A stretch of DNA of 64,000 nucleotides from Candidatus Vesicomyosocius sp. SY067_SCS001 (GTDB lineage Bacteria > Pseudomonadota > Gammaproteobacteria > PS1 > Pseudothioglobaceae), in NCBI RefSeq assembly GCF_014706615.1, contig NZ_CP054877.1:186001-250000 (forward strand), read 5' to 3'. Both the position numbers and the translations under genes were made by a program. This document shows, in pieces, positions 50,365 through 60,961 of this stretch (position 1 is its first letter; each line of letters begins with the position of its first letter). Below the pieces are notes generated by a model. It was given only the letters and a program-made list of their open reading frames with translations. It searched no databases and was not told the origin of the DNA.

Positions 50365-52622
50365 CTGATATTGAAATTGACATTAATGGTAATATTGTGA
50401 GTGCTAAAGCAGGTGAAATGCTAATCGTTGTCACTGATAGAGAAAATATTAGCGTGCCAAGATTTTGTTATCATAAAAAACTCTCAGTAGTTTCTTCTTG
50501 TCGGATATGTTTGGTGGATATTGAGGGTGCTCTTAAGTCGCAACCAGCTTGCTCAACCCCAGTTGTACAAGGTATGAAAGTCCAGACACGGAATGTAAAA
50601 ACTAAGAATAGTCAAAAATCAGTGATGGAATTTTTACTCATTAATCATCCGCTTGACTGTCCAGTTTGTGATCAAGGTGGTGAGTGTGAATTACAAGATG
50701 TGGCCGTTGAATATGGCTCAGATATTTCTTCTTTTTCAGAAGGTAAACGTATTGTGACAGATAGTGATATTGGTGTGTTGATTCAAACAGATATGACACG
50801 TTGTATTCATTGTACACGTTGTGTACGTTTTGGTGTTGAAATTGCTGGTATAATGGAAATGGGTGGAACTGGGAGAGGCGAAAATTTAAAGATTGAACCA
50901 TTTTTAGAGCAAGGTATTCAGTCTGAATTATCAGGTAATATGATTGATATATGTCCAGTAGGAGCACTTACTTCTAAGCCATTTAAATATGAATTAAGAT
51001 CATGGCAAATGAACTCAATTCCTAGTATCGCAAGACATGATTTAGTGGGTTCAAATTTATTGGTACAATCCTACAAGGGTAAGGTAAAGCGGGTTGTATC
51101 TGCTGATAATGATTTGGTTAACGAAATTTGGATTTCTGATCGTGATCGCTTCTCGTATGAAAGTCTAACGCATGAAAATAGATTGTTACAACCTCAAATT
51201 AAAGTACAAGGAGGGTGGAATCAAGTAAGCTGGGAAGTGGCATTGGATTATGCTGTAAAAGGACTTAATAGTCATATTTTAAAGCATCAAAGAGCCGATC
51301 AATTAGGCGGATTAGTATCAAATACAGCGACTATGGAAGAGTTTTATTTATTTAAAAAGATTCTAACAGAAGTTGGTTGCGACAATATTGACTATCGTTT
51401 AAATGTTAAGAACTTAGATAATACCATTATACTTGATTCTAATATCAAACTAGACGAACTAGAAGAGATAGATTATGCCTTAATTATAGGGGCTAACATT
51501 CGATTAGAACAACCAATGATTAATCATTGGTTGCGTAAAGCTACAAAAAAAGGTGCAGATATCGATGTGTTAAATGTAATGGTATTTGATTTTAATTATT
51601 CGCTTCATACCGAAAATATTATTGCACCAAATAAAATAGCATTTACATTAGCAGGTGTTCTTAAGTTAATCATGATTAACAATATTCAAGAATTACCTGA
51701 CTACTTGATAGCTATTGATGTTGATGAAGTGGCTAATAATATAGCTTATAAAATGTTAAATTCTGATAGTTCAGTTATTATTTTAGGTGAACATATTATT
51801 AATAATGTAGATGCTTCTACTATTGCTAATTTAGTTACTAAAATTTCTCAAAGTACCAATAGTAGAACACTAAATTTGAGTATAACGGCAAATACTATAG
51901 CAGCTGATTTAGTTGGATGTGTACCCCAAAACTCTGGTATGAATGTTAATACGATGCTTGCGTCTGATATGCGAGGCTTTATTTTGTTAGACATTTATCC
52001 ACAGTATAATTTTCATAATTTAGGAGCGGCTATTAAAGCTTTTGAAAAAGATAATACTTTTGTTATTTCTTTAAATAGTTTTAAAGACGATATTGTTGTT
52101 GGTTATTCAGATGTTATTTTGCCGATCGCCAGTATTTATGAAACCTCAGGAACGCATTTAAATATTAACAATGATATTCAATCCTATACAGCTGCAGTTA
52201 AAGCACCAAATGAGGTTAAACCTGCTTGGAAAGTTTTAAAAGTCATAGCTGATTTATTAGAATTACCAGGATTTAATTATGAAGATTCCACTCAAGTTTT
52301 GGCTGAAATATCTTATCAATCACATGCAATTCAAACTCATGATATAAATGGCAATCTCGCCAGTCATCATAATGGTATTAGTGTAATTTGGCAAAACTCA
52401 CCTTATAGTATTGACGCTGTATTAAGACACAGTGGAACATTACAAAAAACTAAAATAGGACAGATGAATAATGCTTATATGAATCAAACAACCGCTAAAA
52501 TATTAAAAGTATCAGTTGGTGATAAATATTTAGGTGTACTTGTGATAATTACTGACACAGTAGCAGATGGTTGTGTATTTATCAATACTAATCAAACAAC
52601 TAATATTCAGGGACAAGCATAA
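50361..52622 (+). CDS. nuoG: NADH-quinone oxidoreductase subunit G
   Basis: 75-kDa iron-sulfur subunit. N-terminal [2Fe-2S] ligands Cys36, Cys47, Cys50, Cys64; His96-Cys100-Cys103-Cys109 for cluster N5; Cys148, Cys151, Cys154 and Cys198 for N4. The extra N7 cluster cysteines found in E. coli are absent (ARHDLVGSN at that place). The C-terminal molybdopterin-like domain is shorter and divergent: 753 residues against about 900 in E. coli. Confidence 0.96.
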   Translation: MTDIEIDINGNIVSAKAGEMLIVVTDRENISVPRFCYHKKLSVVSSCRICLVDIEGALKSQPACSTPVVQGMKVQTRNVKTKNSQKSVMEFLLINHPLDCPVCDQGGECELQDVAVEYGSDISSFSEGKRIVTDSDIGVLIQTDMTRCIHCTRCVRFGVEIAGIMEMGGTGRGENLKIEPFLEQGIQSELSGNMIDICPVGALTSKPFKYELRSWQMNSIPSIARHDLVGSNLLVQSYKGKVKRVVSADNDLVNEIWISDRDRFSYESLTHENRLLQPQIKVQGGWNQVSWEVALDYAVKGLNSHILKHQRADQLGGLVSNTATMEEFYLFKKILTEVGCDNIDYRLNVKNLDNTIILDSNIKLDELEEIDYALIIGANIRLEQPMINHWLRKATKKGADIDVLNVMVFDFNYSLHTENIIAPNKIAFTLAGVLKLIMINNIQELPDYLIAIDVDEVANNIAYKMLNSDSSVIILGEHIINNVDASTIANLVTKISQSTNSRTLNLSITANTIAADLVGCVPQNSGMNVNTMLASDMRGFILLDIYPQYNFHNLGAAIKAFEKDNTFVISLNSFKDDIVVGYSDVILPIASIYETSGTHLNINNDIQSYTAAVKAPNEVKPAWKVLKVIADLLELPGFNYEDSTQVLAEISYQSHAIQTHDINGNLASHHNGISVIWQNSPYSIDAVLRHSGTLQKTKIGQMNNAYMNQTTAKILKVSVGDKYLGVLVIITDTVADGCVFINTNQTTNIQGQA

Positions 52623-53695
52623 TGGAACTTTGGCAAACTTTTGTGAAAATGGTACATGCACTTGTTCCATGGTTTGACGGTACAGTAGCTATTATTTTAA
52701 TAATTTTTATTAAAGCAATGGCTTTGCTAATACCACTAATGCTAGTGGCAGCCTATTTTACCTATGCTGAACGTAAAGTGATTGGTTATATACAATTACG
52801 TATCGGCCCTAATCGTGTTGGTCCAAAAGGTTGGTTACAACCTATCGCCGATGCTTTAAAATTAATGACTAAGGAAATTATTTTTCCTACTAAAGCAAAT
52901 ATTTATTTATTTTTATTAGCGCCTGTATTAGCTATTGCACCTGCTATTGCAGTATGGGCAGTGATTCCATTTGACGAGAGTATTTATATTACTAATTTAG
53001 ATATTAGCTTATTGTATGTTTTAGCGATTGGTTCTATCGGTGTTTACGGTATTATTTTAGCAGGTTGGGCGTCTAATTCAAAATATCCATTATTAGGCGC
53101 ACTTAGAAGTGCAGCATTGCTAGTTTCGTACGAAATTGTTATTGGTTTTGCACTAGTAACAGTTGTTATGATTGCTGGTAGTGTAAACTTAAACACTATT
53201 GTTCAAGCACAGCAAGGCGGGATTATCTATTGGTATTTTATTCCTTTATTTCCCATAATGGTTATCTTTTTTATTTCATCTCTTGTAGAAACAAATCGTG
53301 CACCTTTTGATGTTGTAGAGGGTGAATCAGAGATTGTTGGAGGTACGCATGTTGAATACTCAGGTATGACGTTTGCAGTATTCTTTTTAGCAGAATATTC
53401 TAATATGATTTTAATGGCAGTTCTTTCTGTGATAATGTTCTTTGGTGGTTGGCATTCTCCTTTTGAGGCTATTCCTTATCTTGAAAATATATTTTCTTGG
53501 ATACCTGGTATAATTTGGTTACTAGCAAAAACGACTTTTTTTATGTTTTTATACTTATGGGTACGTGCTACCTTTCCACGTTTTAGATATGATCAAATTA
53601 TGCGTTTATCTTGGAAGGTATTTTTACCAATTACTATTATTTGGATATTTGTTGTGGCATTGATGACCCAATTACAACTTAGTCCGTGGTTTTAA
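52622..53695 (+). CDS. nuoH: NADH-quinone oxidoreductase subunit H
   Basis: Membrane subunit linking the quinone chamber to the proton path. 357 residues, eight transmembrane segments; [20 protein letters not shown] and the charged loop [19 protein letters not shown] are signatures. Its ATG overlaps the nuoG stop by one base. Confidence 0.98.
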   Translation: MELWQTFVKMVHALVPWFDGTVAIILIIFIKAMALLIPLMLVAAYFTYAERKVIGYIQLRIGPNRVGPKGWLQPIADALKLMTKEIIFPTKANIYLFLLAPVLAIAPAIAVWAVIPFDESIYITNLDISLLYVLAIGSIGVYGIILAGWASNSKYPLLGALRSAALLVSYEIVIGFALVTVVMIAGSVNLNTIVQAQQGGIIYWYFIPLFPIMVIFFISSLVETNRAPFDVVEGESEIVGGTHVEYSGMTFAVFFLAEYSNMILMAVLSVIMFFGGWHSPFEAIPYLENIFSWIPGIIWLLAKTTFFMFLYLWVRATFPRFRYDQIMRLSWKVFLPITIIWIFVVALMTQLQLSPWF

Positions 53696-53708
53696 GTTAA
53701 CATATCTT

Positions 53709-54200
53709 ATGATTAAAAAATTAAATAAGTTAATTAAGGATTTTACCCTAAATGATTTACGAATTGGGCTAAAGATTACTGCTAAAGAGTTGGTTAACAA
53801 AAAAATTACCGTACAATTTCCAGAAGAAAGAACTCCAATATCGTCACGTTTTAGAGGATTACATGCGTTACGTCGCTATCCAAATGGTGAGGAGCGCTGT
53901 ATTGCTTGTAAATTGTGTGAAGCTGTTTGTCCTGCTAATGCTATTACCATTGAATCTGAGATGCGTGATGATGGCACACGTCGAACCACCCAATACGATA
54001 TCGATTTATTTAAGTGTATTTTTTGCGGATTTTGCGAAGAAGCCTGTCCCGTTGATGCGATTGTTGAGACACAAATTTTTGATTATGTGTTTGAGTCAAG
54101 GCAAGGTAGTATTATGACTAAAGAGCGTCTTTTGGAAGTAGGTAGTCAACATGAGCAAGTCATTAATCAAACTAAGCTTGAAGATGCTAAGTATAAATAA
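53709..54200 (+). CDS. nuoI: NADH-quinone oxidoreductase subunit I
   Basis: TYKY subunit with two [4Fe-4S] clusters (N6a, N6b). The eight ligands are Cys64, 67, 70, 74 ([12 protein letters not shown]) and Cys103, 106, 109, 113 ([12 protein letters not shown]). 163 residues, typical length. Fourteen bases after nuoH, the largest gap in the first half of the operon. Confidence 0.98.
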   Translation: MIKKLNKLIKDFTLNDLRIGLKITAKELVNKKITVQFPEERTPISSRFRGLHALRRYPNGEERCIACKLCEAVCPANAITIESEMRDDGTRRTTQYDIDLFKCIFCGFCEEACPVDAIVETQIFDYVFESRQGSIMTKERLLEVGSQHEQVINQTKLEDAKYK

Positions 54201-54209
54201 AAGTAGATA

Positions 54210-54821
54210 ATGGGATTCGAACAAATAATATTTTATATATTTTCATTTTGGTTTGTTGTTAGCTCTTTGGCGATGATTTTTTCACGTAATGCAGCAAAGT
54301 CGGTTTTATTTTTAGTTTTGGCATTTTTTAGTGCTGCTAGCATTTGGATTTTGCTTGAGGCTGAATTTTTAGCTATTATTTTGATTTTGGTTTATGTTGG
54401 TGCGGTTATGGTATTATTTTTATTCGTAATCAAGATGCTTAATATTGATAAATCAACAATCAATGCAAGATTCACTGGATATTTACCGTTACGGCTTATT
54501 GTTGCTATTATTATTATTGCTGAGATGAGTTTAGTGCTAGGTTCTAATCAATTTGGGTTAGATGTATTTAGTGTTCCAGAGCGTCACAGTGAAGGTTATA
54601 GTAATATTACTGTATTGGCAATACAATTTTATACCACTTATGTTTATCCATTTGAACTTGCGGCAGTTTTGTTACTTATTGCAATCATTGCTGCTATTAC
54701 ATTAGTACATAGAAATGATACAAGCCGCAAAAAACAATCTATTTCTGAACAAGTAAATGTTCAAGCCAAAGATAGAGTAAAACTTGTCTCAATTATTTTA
54801 CCTGATAAGAAGGAGAAATAA
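54210..54821 (+). CDS. nuoJ: NADH-quinone oxidoreductase subunit J
   Basis: Membrane subunit with five transmembrane segments. 203 residues; LEAEFLAIILILVYVGAVMV and FLFVIKML carry the conserved pi-bulge region of TM3. The C-terminal tail after the last membrane segment is charged (RNDTSRKKQ) and longer than usual. nuoK's ATG directly follows the stop; AAGGAGA inside the last codons serves as its ribosome site. Confidence 0.95.
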   Translation: MGFEQIIFYIFSFWFVVSSLAMIFSRNAAKSVLFLVLAFFSAASIWILLEAEFLAIILILVYVGAVMVLFLFVIKMLNIDKSTINARFTGYLPLRLIVAIIIIAEMSLVLGSNQFGLDVFSVPERHSEGYSNITVLAIQFYTTYVYPFELAAVLLLIAIIAAITLVHRNDTSRKKQSISEQVNVQAKDRVKLVSIILPDKKEK

Positions 54822-55127
54822 ATGGTTAGTCTAAGTGAATATTTAATACTAAGTAGTACTATTTTTTGTATTGGATTAGTGGGTATTTTTATTAATCGTA
54901 CTAATATTATTACATTATTAATGTGTGTAGAGTTAATTCTGGTTGCTGTCAATACTAATTTTGTTGCTTTTTCGCATTTTTTAGGAGATGAAGCAGGACA
55001 AATTTTTGTTTTCTTTATTTTGACAGTAGCAGCATCTGAAGTTGCTATTGGTCTAGCTATTTTAACCTTGTTATTTAGAGGTAGTGGGTCTATTAGTGTT
55101 GATGTTACTAACAGTTTAAAGGGTTAG
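54822..55127 (+). CDS. nuoK: NADH-quinone oxidoreductase subunit K
   Basis: Three-helix antiporter-like subunit. 101 residues. It keeps the two membrane glutamates in the segments [11 protein letters not shown] and [13 protein letters not shown] that form the proton channel. Lies flush against nuoJ and two bases before nuoL. Confidence 0.97.
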   Translation: MVSLSEYLILSSTIFCIGLVGIFINRTNIITLLMCVELILVAVNTNFVAFSHFLGDEAGQIFVFFILTVAASEVAIGLAILTLLFRGSGSISVDVTNSLKG

Positions 55128-55129
55128 TA

Positions 55130-57091
55130 ATGGAAAAAATTTACTTAACAATTGCACTTTCACCTTTAGTAGGAGCTGTTATTGCAGGATTTTTTGGTAC
55201 CATGCTTGGTAAAACAGCAACACATAGGTTGACTATTTTAGGTTTATTAATTTCAACTGTATTATCCCTATATGTGTTTAATTATCATATTTTAGAGCGG
55301 GGTGAAGTGTTTAATCAAAATCTTTATACCTGGATACAAATTAATAATTTAAATATTAGTGTTGGTTTTTTAATTGATAATTTAACAGCAGTGATGCTAG
55401 TAGTTGTATCTTTTATCTCATTTATGGTACATATTTATACTATTGGTTATATGTATAATGATGCAGGTTATACTAAGTTTTTTAGTTACATTTCATTGTT
55501 TACATTTTCAATGTTCATGCTGATAATGAGTAATAATTTTATGCAGCTTTTTTTTGGTTGGGAAGCAGTTGGATTAGTTTCATACTTATTAATTGGCTTT
55601 TGGCATCATAAAGAAAGAGCGGTGCAAGCAAATTTGAAAGCTTTTTTAGTTAATCGCGTTGGTGATTTTGGCTTTTTATTAGGAATTAGTTTGGTATTGG
55701 TATTTAGTGGCTCATTGGATTATACGGAGGTATTTTTGAGTCTTGAAAAGACGATAGGCCAACAGCTTTGGGGGTTAGATCTTATTACTGTTATTTGTTT
55801 ATTGCTATTTGTCGGTGCAATGGGAAAGTCTGCACAAGTACCACTACATGTTTGGCTACCAGGATCAATGGAAGGTCCTACACCGATTTCAGCTCTAATT
55901 CATGCAGCTACTATGGTAACTGCAGGTATTTTCATGGTATCACGTATGTCACCTATGTTTGAACTAAGTGATACTGCTTTAACAGTAGTTATGATTGTAG
56001 GTGCAATTACTGCTTTATTTATGGGATTACTCGGTATTGTACAAAATGATATTAAAAAAGTGGTAGCTTATTCAACTTTGTCACAATTGGGTTATATGAC
56101 AGTTGCTTTAGGAGTTAGTGCTTATTCAGTTGCTATTTTTCATCTAATGACACACGCATTTTTTAAAGCATTATTATTTTTAGTTGCGGGTTCAGTTATT
56201 GTTGCTATGAATCATCAGCAGGATATTCGTAAGATGGGTGGATTGCGTAAAAAAATGCCAATTACTTATTGGACTGCACTTATTGGCACATTGGCCCTGG
56301 TTGGCTTTCCAGGTTTTTCAGGCTTTTATTCAAAAGATATGATTATTGAAGCGGTGTATTTTTCATCATTATCGTATTCAAGTTGGGTTTATGTTGCAGT
56401 AGTAGTAGGTGTATTTATTACTTCTTTTTATTCATTAAGAATGTTTTTCTTGGTATTTCATGGAGAGTCTAGGATAGATGTACATACTTCTACTCATCTG
56501 CATGAGTCTGCATCTTCAATTATTTTTCCATTAATTATATTGGCTATTCCATCTTTAATGATTGGATATTTGACGATTGAATTTATGTTGTTTAATGGTT
56601 GGTTAGATAATGCCATTACTGTTGCTTCAAGCCATATTTCTATGGCTAAATTGAAACATGAATTTCACAGTGCAGCTTCAATGATTCCTCATGCGATACA
56701 AACTTTACCATTTTGGATGATGATAAGTGGTATTGCCATTGCCTGGTTGTTTTCAATTTATAAAGTACAGTGGGCTGGCTGGGTACAAAAGAAATATTAC
56801 CGTACTAACTATGTTCTTGAATCTTTGTATGGTTTTGATCGTTTTAATGATCTTATTTTTGTTAGTGGGGCTAAGAAACTAGGAAACTTCTTATATAAGG
56901 TGTCAGATACTAGTTTAATTGATAAGTTACTAGTTAATGGTAGTACCAAACTCATTGTCTTATTTGGTAAAATTTTACGTCTCATTCAAACAGGTTATGT
57001 TTATCACTACGCTTTTTTGATGATTTTTAGTTTATTAATTATTTTAACTTGGTTGCTGTTTACGGGTGAAAGCCCATTAATTGAGCTTTAA
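55130..57091 (+). CDS. nuoL: NADH-quinone oxidoreductase subunit L
   Basis: Distal proton-pumping, antiporter-like subunit with the long lateral helix. 653 residues, about 15-16 membrane segments; GWEAVGLVSYLLIGFWHHK, HVWLPGSMEGPTPISALIHAATMV and STLSQLGYM contain the channel Lys/His/Glu residues. The C-terminal amphipathic helix and anchor are present. nuoM begins two bases after the stop. Confidence 0.97.
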   Translation: MEKIYLTIALSPLVGAVIAGFFGTMLGKTATHRLTILGLLISTVLSLYVFNYHILERGEVFNQNLYTWIQINNLNISVGFLIDNLTAVMLVVVSFISFMVHIYTIGYMYNDAGYTKFFSYISLFTFSMFMLIMSNNFMQLFFGWEAVGLVSYLLIGFWHHKERAVQANLKAFLVNRVGDFGFLLGISLVLVFSGSLDYTEVFLSLEKTIGQQLWGLDLITVICLLLFVGAMGKSAQVPLHVWLPGSMEGPTPISALIHAATMVTAGIFMVSRMSPMFELSDTALTVVMIVGAITALFMGLLGIVQNDIKKVVAYSTLSQLGYMTVALGVSAYSVAIFHLMTHAFFKALLFLVAGSVIVAMNHQQDIRKMGGLRKKMPITYWTALIGTLALVGFPGFSGFYSKDMIIEAVYFSSLSYSSWVYVAVVVGVFITSFYSLRMFFLVFHGESRIDVHTSTHLHESASSIIFPLIILAIPSLMIGYLTIEFMLFNGWLDNAITVASSHISMAKLKHEFHSAASMIPHAIQTLPFWMMISGIAIAWLFSIYKVQWAGWVQKKYYRTNYVLESLYGFDRFNDLIFVSGAKKLGNFLYKVSDTSLIDKLLVNGSTKLIVLFGKILRLIQTGYVYHYAFLMIFSLLIILTWLLFTGESPLIEL

Positions 57092-57093
57092 TT

Positions 57094-58599
57094 ATGGGGA
57101 TTTCGTTACTTAGTTTACTAATTTGGTTGCCAATTTTTTCTGGCGTATTAGTTATATTTATTGGTAACGATCGTGCTAATATAGCACGTTGGGTAAGTTT
57201 GATACTTTCAATTCTTATTTTCGTTATATCATTAAGTCTTTATACATCTTTTGATTCCTCAACACATTTAATGCAGTTTGTTGAAAAATCGTCTTGGATA
57301 TCACAATTTAATATAAATTATCATATTGGCGTAGATGGTATCTCTGTACCACTTATTATCCTTACAACCTTTTCAACAATTTTAGTTATTATTGCAGGTT
57401 GGGAAGTAGTTACTAAAAGATGCTCTCACTATATGGCGGCATTTCTAATGATGGAGGGTTTTATTATTGGTGTATTTTCTTCATTAGATGCTATTTTGTT
57501 CTATGTATTTTGGGAAGCATCATTAATTCCTATGTTGTTGATTATTGGTGTTTGGGGTGGTGTTAATCGTGTGTACGCATCTATTAAGTTTTTCCTATAT
57601 ACATTCTTTGGTTCAGTATTTATGTTATTATCTGTAATTTATATGTATAACAAAGGTGGCTCATTTGCAATCATTGATATGCATAACTTAAAATTAAGTT
57701 TTACGGAACAAAGCTATATTTTTTGGGCATTTTTTATGGCATTTGCTGTCAAAGTACCTATGTTTCCTATGCATACTTGGTTACCAGATGCGCACGTACA
57801 AGCACCAACAGGTGGTTCTGTTATTTTAGCTGCAATTATGCTTAAAATGGGTGGTTATGGTTTTTTTCGTTTTTCCCTTCCTATTATACCTGATGCTTCA
57901 TTAGAATTTTCAGAAATCATAATTATATTGTCACTTATTGCCATTGTTTATATTGGTTTTATTGCACTTGTGCAACGTGATATAAAAAAGCTTATAGCTT
58001 ATTCTTCAATCTCTCATATGGGTTTTGTAACATTAGGAATATTTACCTTATTCTTGAGTTATAAGCAAGACATAATAGAAGGATCATTATTAGGTCTTGA
58101 AGGTGCTATGGTACAAATGATTTCACATGGTTTTATCTCAGCTGCTATGTTTTTGGTAGTTGGTGTATTGTATGATAGGTTGCATTCAAGAGAGATATCA
58201 ACCTATGGAGGTGTGATTAACACTATGCCTAAATTCACAGGATTCGTTATATTATTTGCAATGGCCAATGTGGGATTGCCAGGTACTTCAGGATTTGTAG
58301 GGGAATTTATGGTTATTTTAGGTGCTATTCAAGCAAATATCTGGTATGGTGTGTTATCGGCAAGCACATTGATTATAGGCGCAGCATATACATTATGGAT
58401 GGTAAAAAGAGTATTTTTTGGAGTTATTACTAATCCTGCTGTATCAATGTTAAAAGATATTAATGCTCGTGAGTTTTCAATTTTTGCAATTTTGGCAATA
58501 GTAGTATTAGTTATTGGCTTATATCCACAACCAGTGATTGAGTTAATGCACATTTCAATTGAACATTTATTACACCAAGCTTTAACGTCTAAACTTTAA
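57094..58599 (+). CDS. nuoM: NADH-quinone oxidoreductase subunit M
   Basis: Antiporter-like proton-pumping subunit. 501 residues, fourteen transmembrane segments. FWEASLIPMLLIIGVWGG, PMHTWLPDAHVQAPTGGSV and AYSSISHMGFV are signature stretches with the conserved Glu and Lys residues. Ten bases separate it from nuoN. Confidence 0.97.
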   Translation: MGISLLSLLIWLPIFSGVLVIFIGNDRANIARWVSLILSILIFVISLSLYTSFDSSTHLMQFVEKSSWISQFNINYHIGVDGISVPLIILTTFSTILVIIAGWEVVTKRCSHYMAAFLMMEGFIIGVFSSLDAILFYVFWEASLIPMLLIIGVWGGVNRVYASIKFFLYTFFGSVFMLLSVIYMYNKGGSFAIIDMHNLKLSFTEQSYIFWAFFMAFAVKVPMFPMHTWLPDAHVQAPTGGSVILAAIMLKMGGYGFFRFSLPIIPDASLEFSEIIIILSLIAIVYIGFIALVQRDIKKLIAYSSISHMGFVTLGIFTLFLSYKQDIIEGSLLGLEGAMVQMISHGFISAAMFLVVGVLYDRLHSREISTYGGVINTMPKFTGFVILFAMANVGLPGTSGFVGEFMVILGAIQANIWYGVLSASTLIIGAAYTLWMVKRVFFGVITNPAVSMLKDINAREFSIFAILAIVVLVIGLYPQPVIELMHISIEHLLHQALTSKL

Positions 58600-58609
58600 A
58601 TATTAACTT

Positions 58610-60064
58610 ATGCATAATTTTATCGAATTTGACACATCATCTTTATGGGTTGTGTTACCAGAAATATTTTTACTCAGTGCAATTGTAGTAATTTTATTAT
58701 TAGATTTATTTTTAAATAAATATTCTCAACAAGTTACATATTACCTAACCCAACTAAGTTTATTAATTAGTGGATTACTAGCATTCAATTTAATTGATCA
58801 TCCTCAGGTAATTATTTTTAGTGGCTCATTCATATTAGATAATATGGCATCAGTATTTAAAGTATTTATGATGATTGCTACTATGATTGCTATGGTTTAC
58901 TCACGTCATTATTTAAGGGCACACTTACTTTTTAGGAGTGAGTATTTTATTCTGGTTTTATTATCAATACTAGGTATGATGGTAATGGTGTCTGGATATA
59001 GTTTATTAACACTATATCTAGGGTTAGAAATCCTATCTTTGTCATTATACGCATTAATTGCTATTGCACATGAAAGGGTATATGCTATTGAAGCTGCACT
59101 TAAGTACTTTATATTAGGCGCAATTGCATCTGCTTTGTTATTGTATGGTATGAGTATGATTTATGGTATTAGCGGCAGTCTTAATATTAACGAAATTGCT
59201 AATTTTGTATCTAATACAAATCTTACTTCAAGAAAAACTCTGATTATTAATTTTGGCTTAGTGTTCTTAGTTATTGGTATTGCTTTTAAATTAGGTTCTG
59301 TTCCTTTTCATATGTGGGTACCAGATGTATATCAAGGCGCACCTACTTCAGTCACACTTTTTATCTCAACCGTACCTAAAATTGCAGCGATTTCTATATT
59401 GATACGTATTTTAGTTAATGGCCTAGGTAGTATGCACTCCTATTGGTCAGATTTATTTATGGTATTGTCTATTTTATCCATTACACTAGGTTCTGTAGTT
59501 GCGCTTATGCAAACAAATATCAAACGTATGTTAGCTTATTCAACAATTTCACATGTTGGTTTTATCATGCTTGGTTTTGTAACTGGAACATTAACTGGTT
59601 ATAGTGCAGCAATATTTTATACGTTGGTATATATATTAATGAGTTTGGCAGCCTTTGGTATGATTATTCTATTGAATAAACAAGGTTTTGAAGTAGATCA
59701 AATTTCTGATTTTAAAGGTCTTAGTAAACATTCACCATGGTTTGCACTAATGATGTTAATTGTCATGCTATCTATGGCAGGTATTCCTCCATTTCTTGGT
59801 TTTTATTCAAAATTCTTTATTCTCCAACAAATAGTATCATCCGGCTTTATAACTATTGCGATTTTTGCTGTTATTTTTGCTGTTATTAGTACCTACTATT
59901 ATTTACAAATTATTAAATTTATGTATTTTGATGAAATTGATAACAATATAACTATTAATGCATCAATGGATATACAATTAGTTTTATCAATGAATGTCAT
60001 TTTAATACTTGTAGTTGGTTTGTTTCCAGATTTATTGATACAATTAGTATTGTCACTATTCTAA
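58610..60064 (+). CDS. nuoN: NADH-quinone oxidoreductase subunit N
   Basis: Antiporter-like subunit closest to the peripheral arm. 484 residues, fourteen membrane segments. LEILSLSLYALIAIAHER, FHMWVPDVYQGAPTSVTLF and AYSTISHVGFIMLG are typical. It ends the operon; the 147-base stretch between its stop and the convergent bioC has no clear hairpin terminator. Confidence 0.97.
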   Translation: MHNFIEFDTSSLWVVLPEIFLLSAIVVILLLDLFLNKYSQQVTYYLTQLSLLISGLLAFNLIDHPQVIIFSGSFILDNMASVFKVFMMIATMIAMVYSRHYLRAHLLFRSEYFILVLLSILGMMVMVSGYSLLTLYLGLEILSLSLYALIAIAHERVYAIEAALKYFILGAIASALLLYGMSMIYGISGSLNINEIANFVSNTNLTSRKTLIINFGLVFLVIGIAFKLGSVPFHMWVPDVYQGAPTSVTLFISTVPKIAAISILIRILVNGLGSMHSYWSDLFMVLSILSITLGSVVALMQTNIKRMLAYSTISHVGFIMLGFVTGTLTGYSAAIFYTLVYILMSLAAFGMIILLNKQGFEVDQISDFKGLSKHSPWFALMMLIVMLSMAGIPPFLGFYSKFFILQQIVSSGFITIAIFAVIFAVISTYYYLQIIKFMYFDEIDNNITINASMDIQLVLSMNVILILVVGLFPDLLIQLVLSLF

Positions 60065-60211
60065 ACTACTACCATAAAGTTTTATTGCATATAGTGATAA
60101 TTTTATCTAAATTACTAGTTAGTAAAGGTGAATATATTTTAGAAAAAACATATACTATTACTTAATTAGCTTAATTATTTTTTATTGGTTTTTAAGAGTA
60201 ATATTACTTGT

Positions 60212-60961
60212 TTATTTCCATGCATGTCCATAAATTACTTCATAAGTGACTGGTAATTTTCCATTATTTTTGTAAGATTCATACATTTTAATCATTAGTT
60301 GGAACTTATTTTTACCAGTTAGTGATTTTGAACGTTTGATAACTGTTTGAGCGCCAATGGCTTTAAGATCATGTAATAAGTCAATGACTGTTTGATAAGT
60401 TAGTGTCCAAGTTTCCATTTCCATTACAGGATTTTTGAATCTATTTAATAACATTTGATCACCAATATCATGCATATCAATAAAAGTATTGACATGCATT
60501 TTATCATCCACAACTGACCAACTGTTTTTTAATTCTTTTAGTGTATCTGGTCCAAAGGTAGAGAATAAAAATAATCCATCATTTTTAAGCACACGAAAAC
60601 ATTCTGAGAATAAAATATTAAGATCTGGACACCATTGCATCATCAAATTAGAAGTAATTATATCAATACTATTGTTTAGGAGTGGTAAATAATTAGCATT
60701 AGCACAAATCTTGTTACTAGATGGGTTGTATTTTAAGGATTTCTGAGAAAAGTCTATGCAAATAATTTTTGATTTTAAAAAGCACTTAGTTAACTGTTTG
60801 CTGAGTAAACCAGTACCAGCACCAAGATCAAGAATGATATCAGCTTTGGATGAAATAGTATTAAGTTTTTTATCTAACCTAATAGCAATTTCTTTTTGTA
60901 AAAATGCGTGATTATCGTAATTATTTGAGGCTTTATTAAATGAGAGTCTTATTTTAGACAT
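60212..60961 (-). CDS. bioC: Malonyl-ACP O-methyltransferase BioC
   Basis: SAM-dependent methyltransferase that methylates malonyl-ACP to start pimeloyl synthesis for biotin. 249 residues; RLSFNKASNNYD at the start, SAM motif DLGAGTG (45-51), the SNLMMQWCPDLN block and the BioC-specific ending VTYEVIYGHAW. The start lies inside the last codons of the upstream ZnuA-like gene (13-base overlap), so the two are co-expressed even though their functions are unrelated. No other bio gene is in the window. Confidence 0.9.
   Translation of the reverse strand: MSKIRLSFNKASNNYDNHAFLQKEIAIRLDKKLNTISSKADIILDLGAGTGLLSKQLTKCFLKSKIICIDFSQKSLKYNPSSNKICANANYLPLLNNSIDIITSNLMMQWCPDLNILFSECFRVLKNDGLFLFSTFGPDTLKELKNSWSVVDDKMHVNTFIDMHDIGDQMLLNRFKNPVMEMETWTLTYQTVIDLLHDLKAIGAQTVIKRSKSLTGKNKFQLMIKMYESYKNNGKLPVTYEVIYGHAWK

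Noticed and set aside
50641-50967. 108-codon minus-strand frame inside nuoG
   Set aside because: Antisense to the cluster-binding region of NuoG, whose cysteines are all conserved on the plus strand; the frame is a shadow rich in His, Tyr and Leu.
54210-54225. GGGATTCGAAC-like sequence resembling a tRNA T-arm
   Set aside because: It is the start of nuoJ coding sequence, with no acceptor stem or anticodon arm around it. No tRNA gene was found anywhere in the window.
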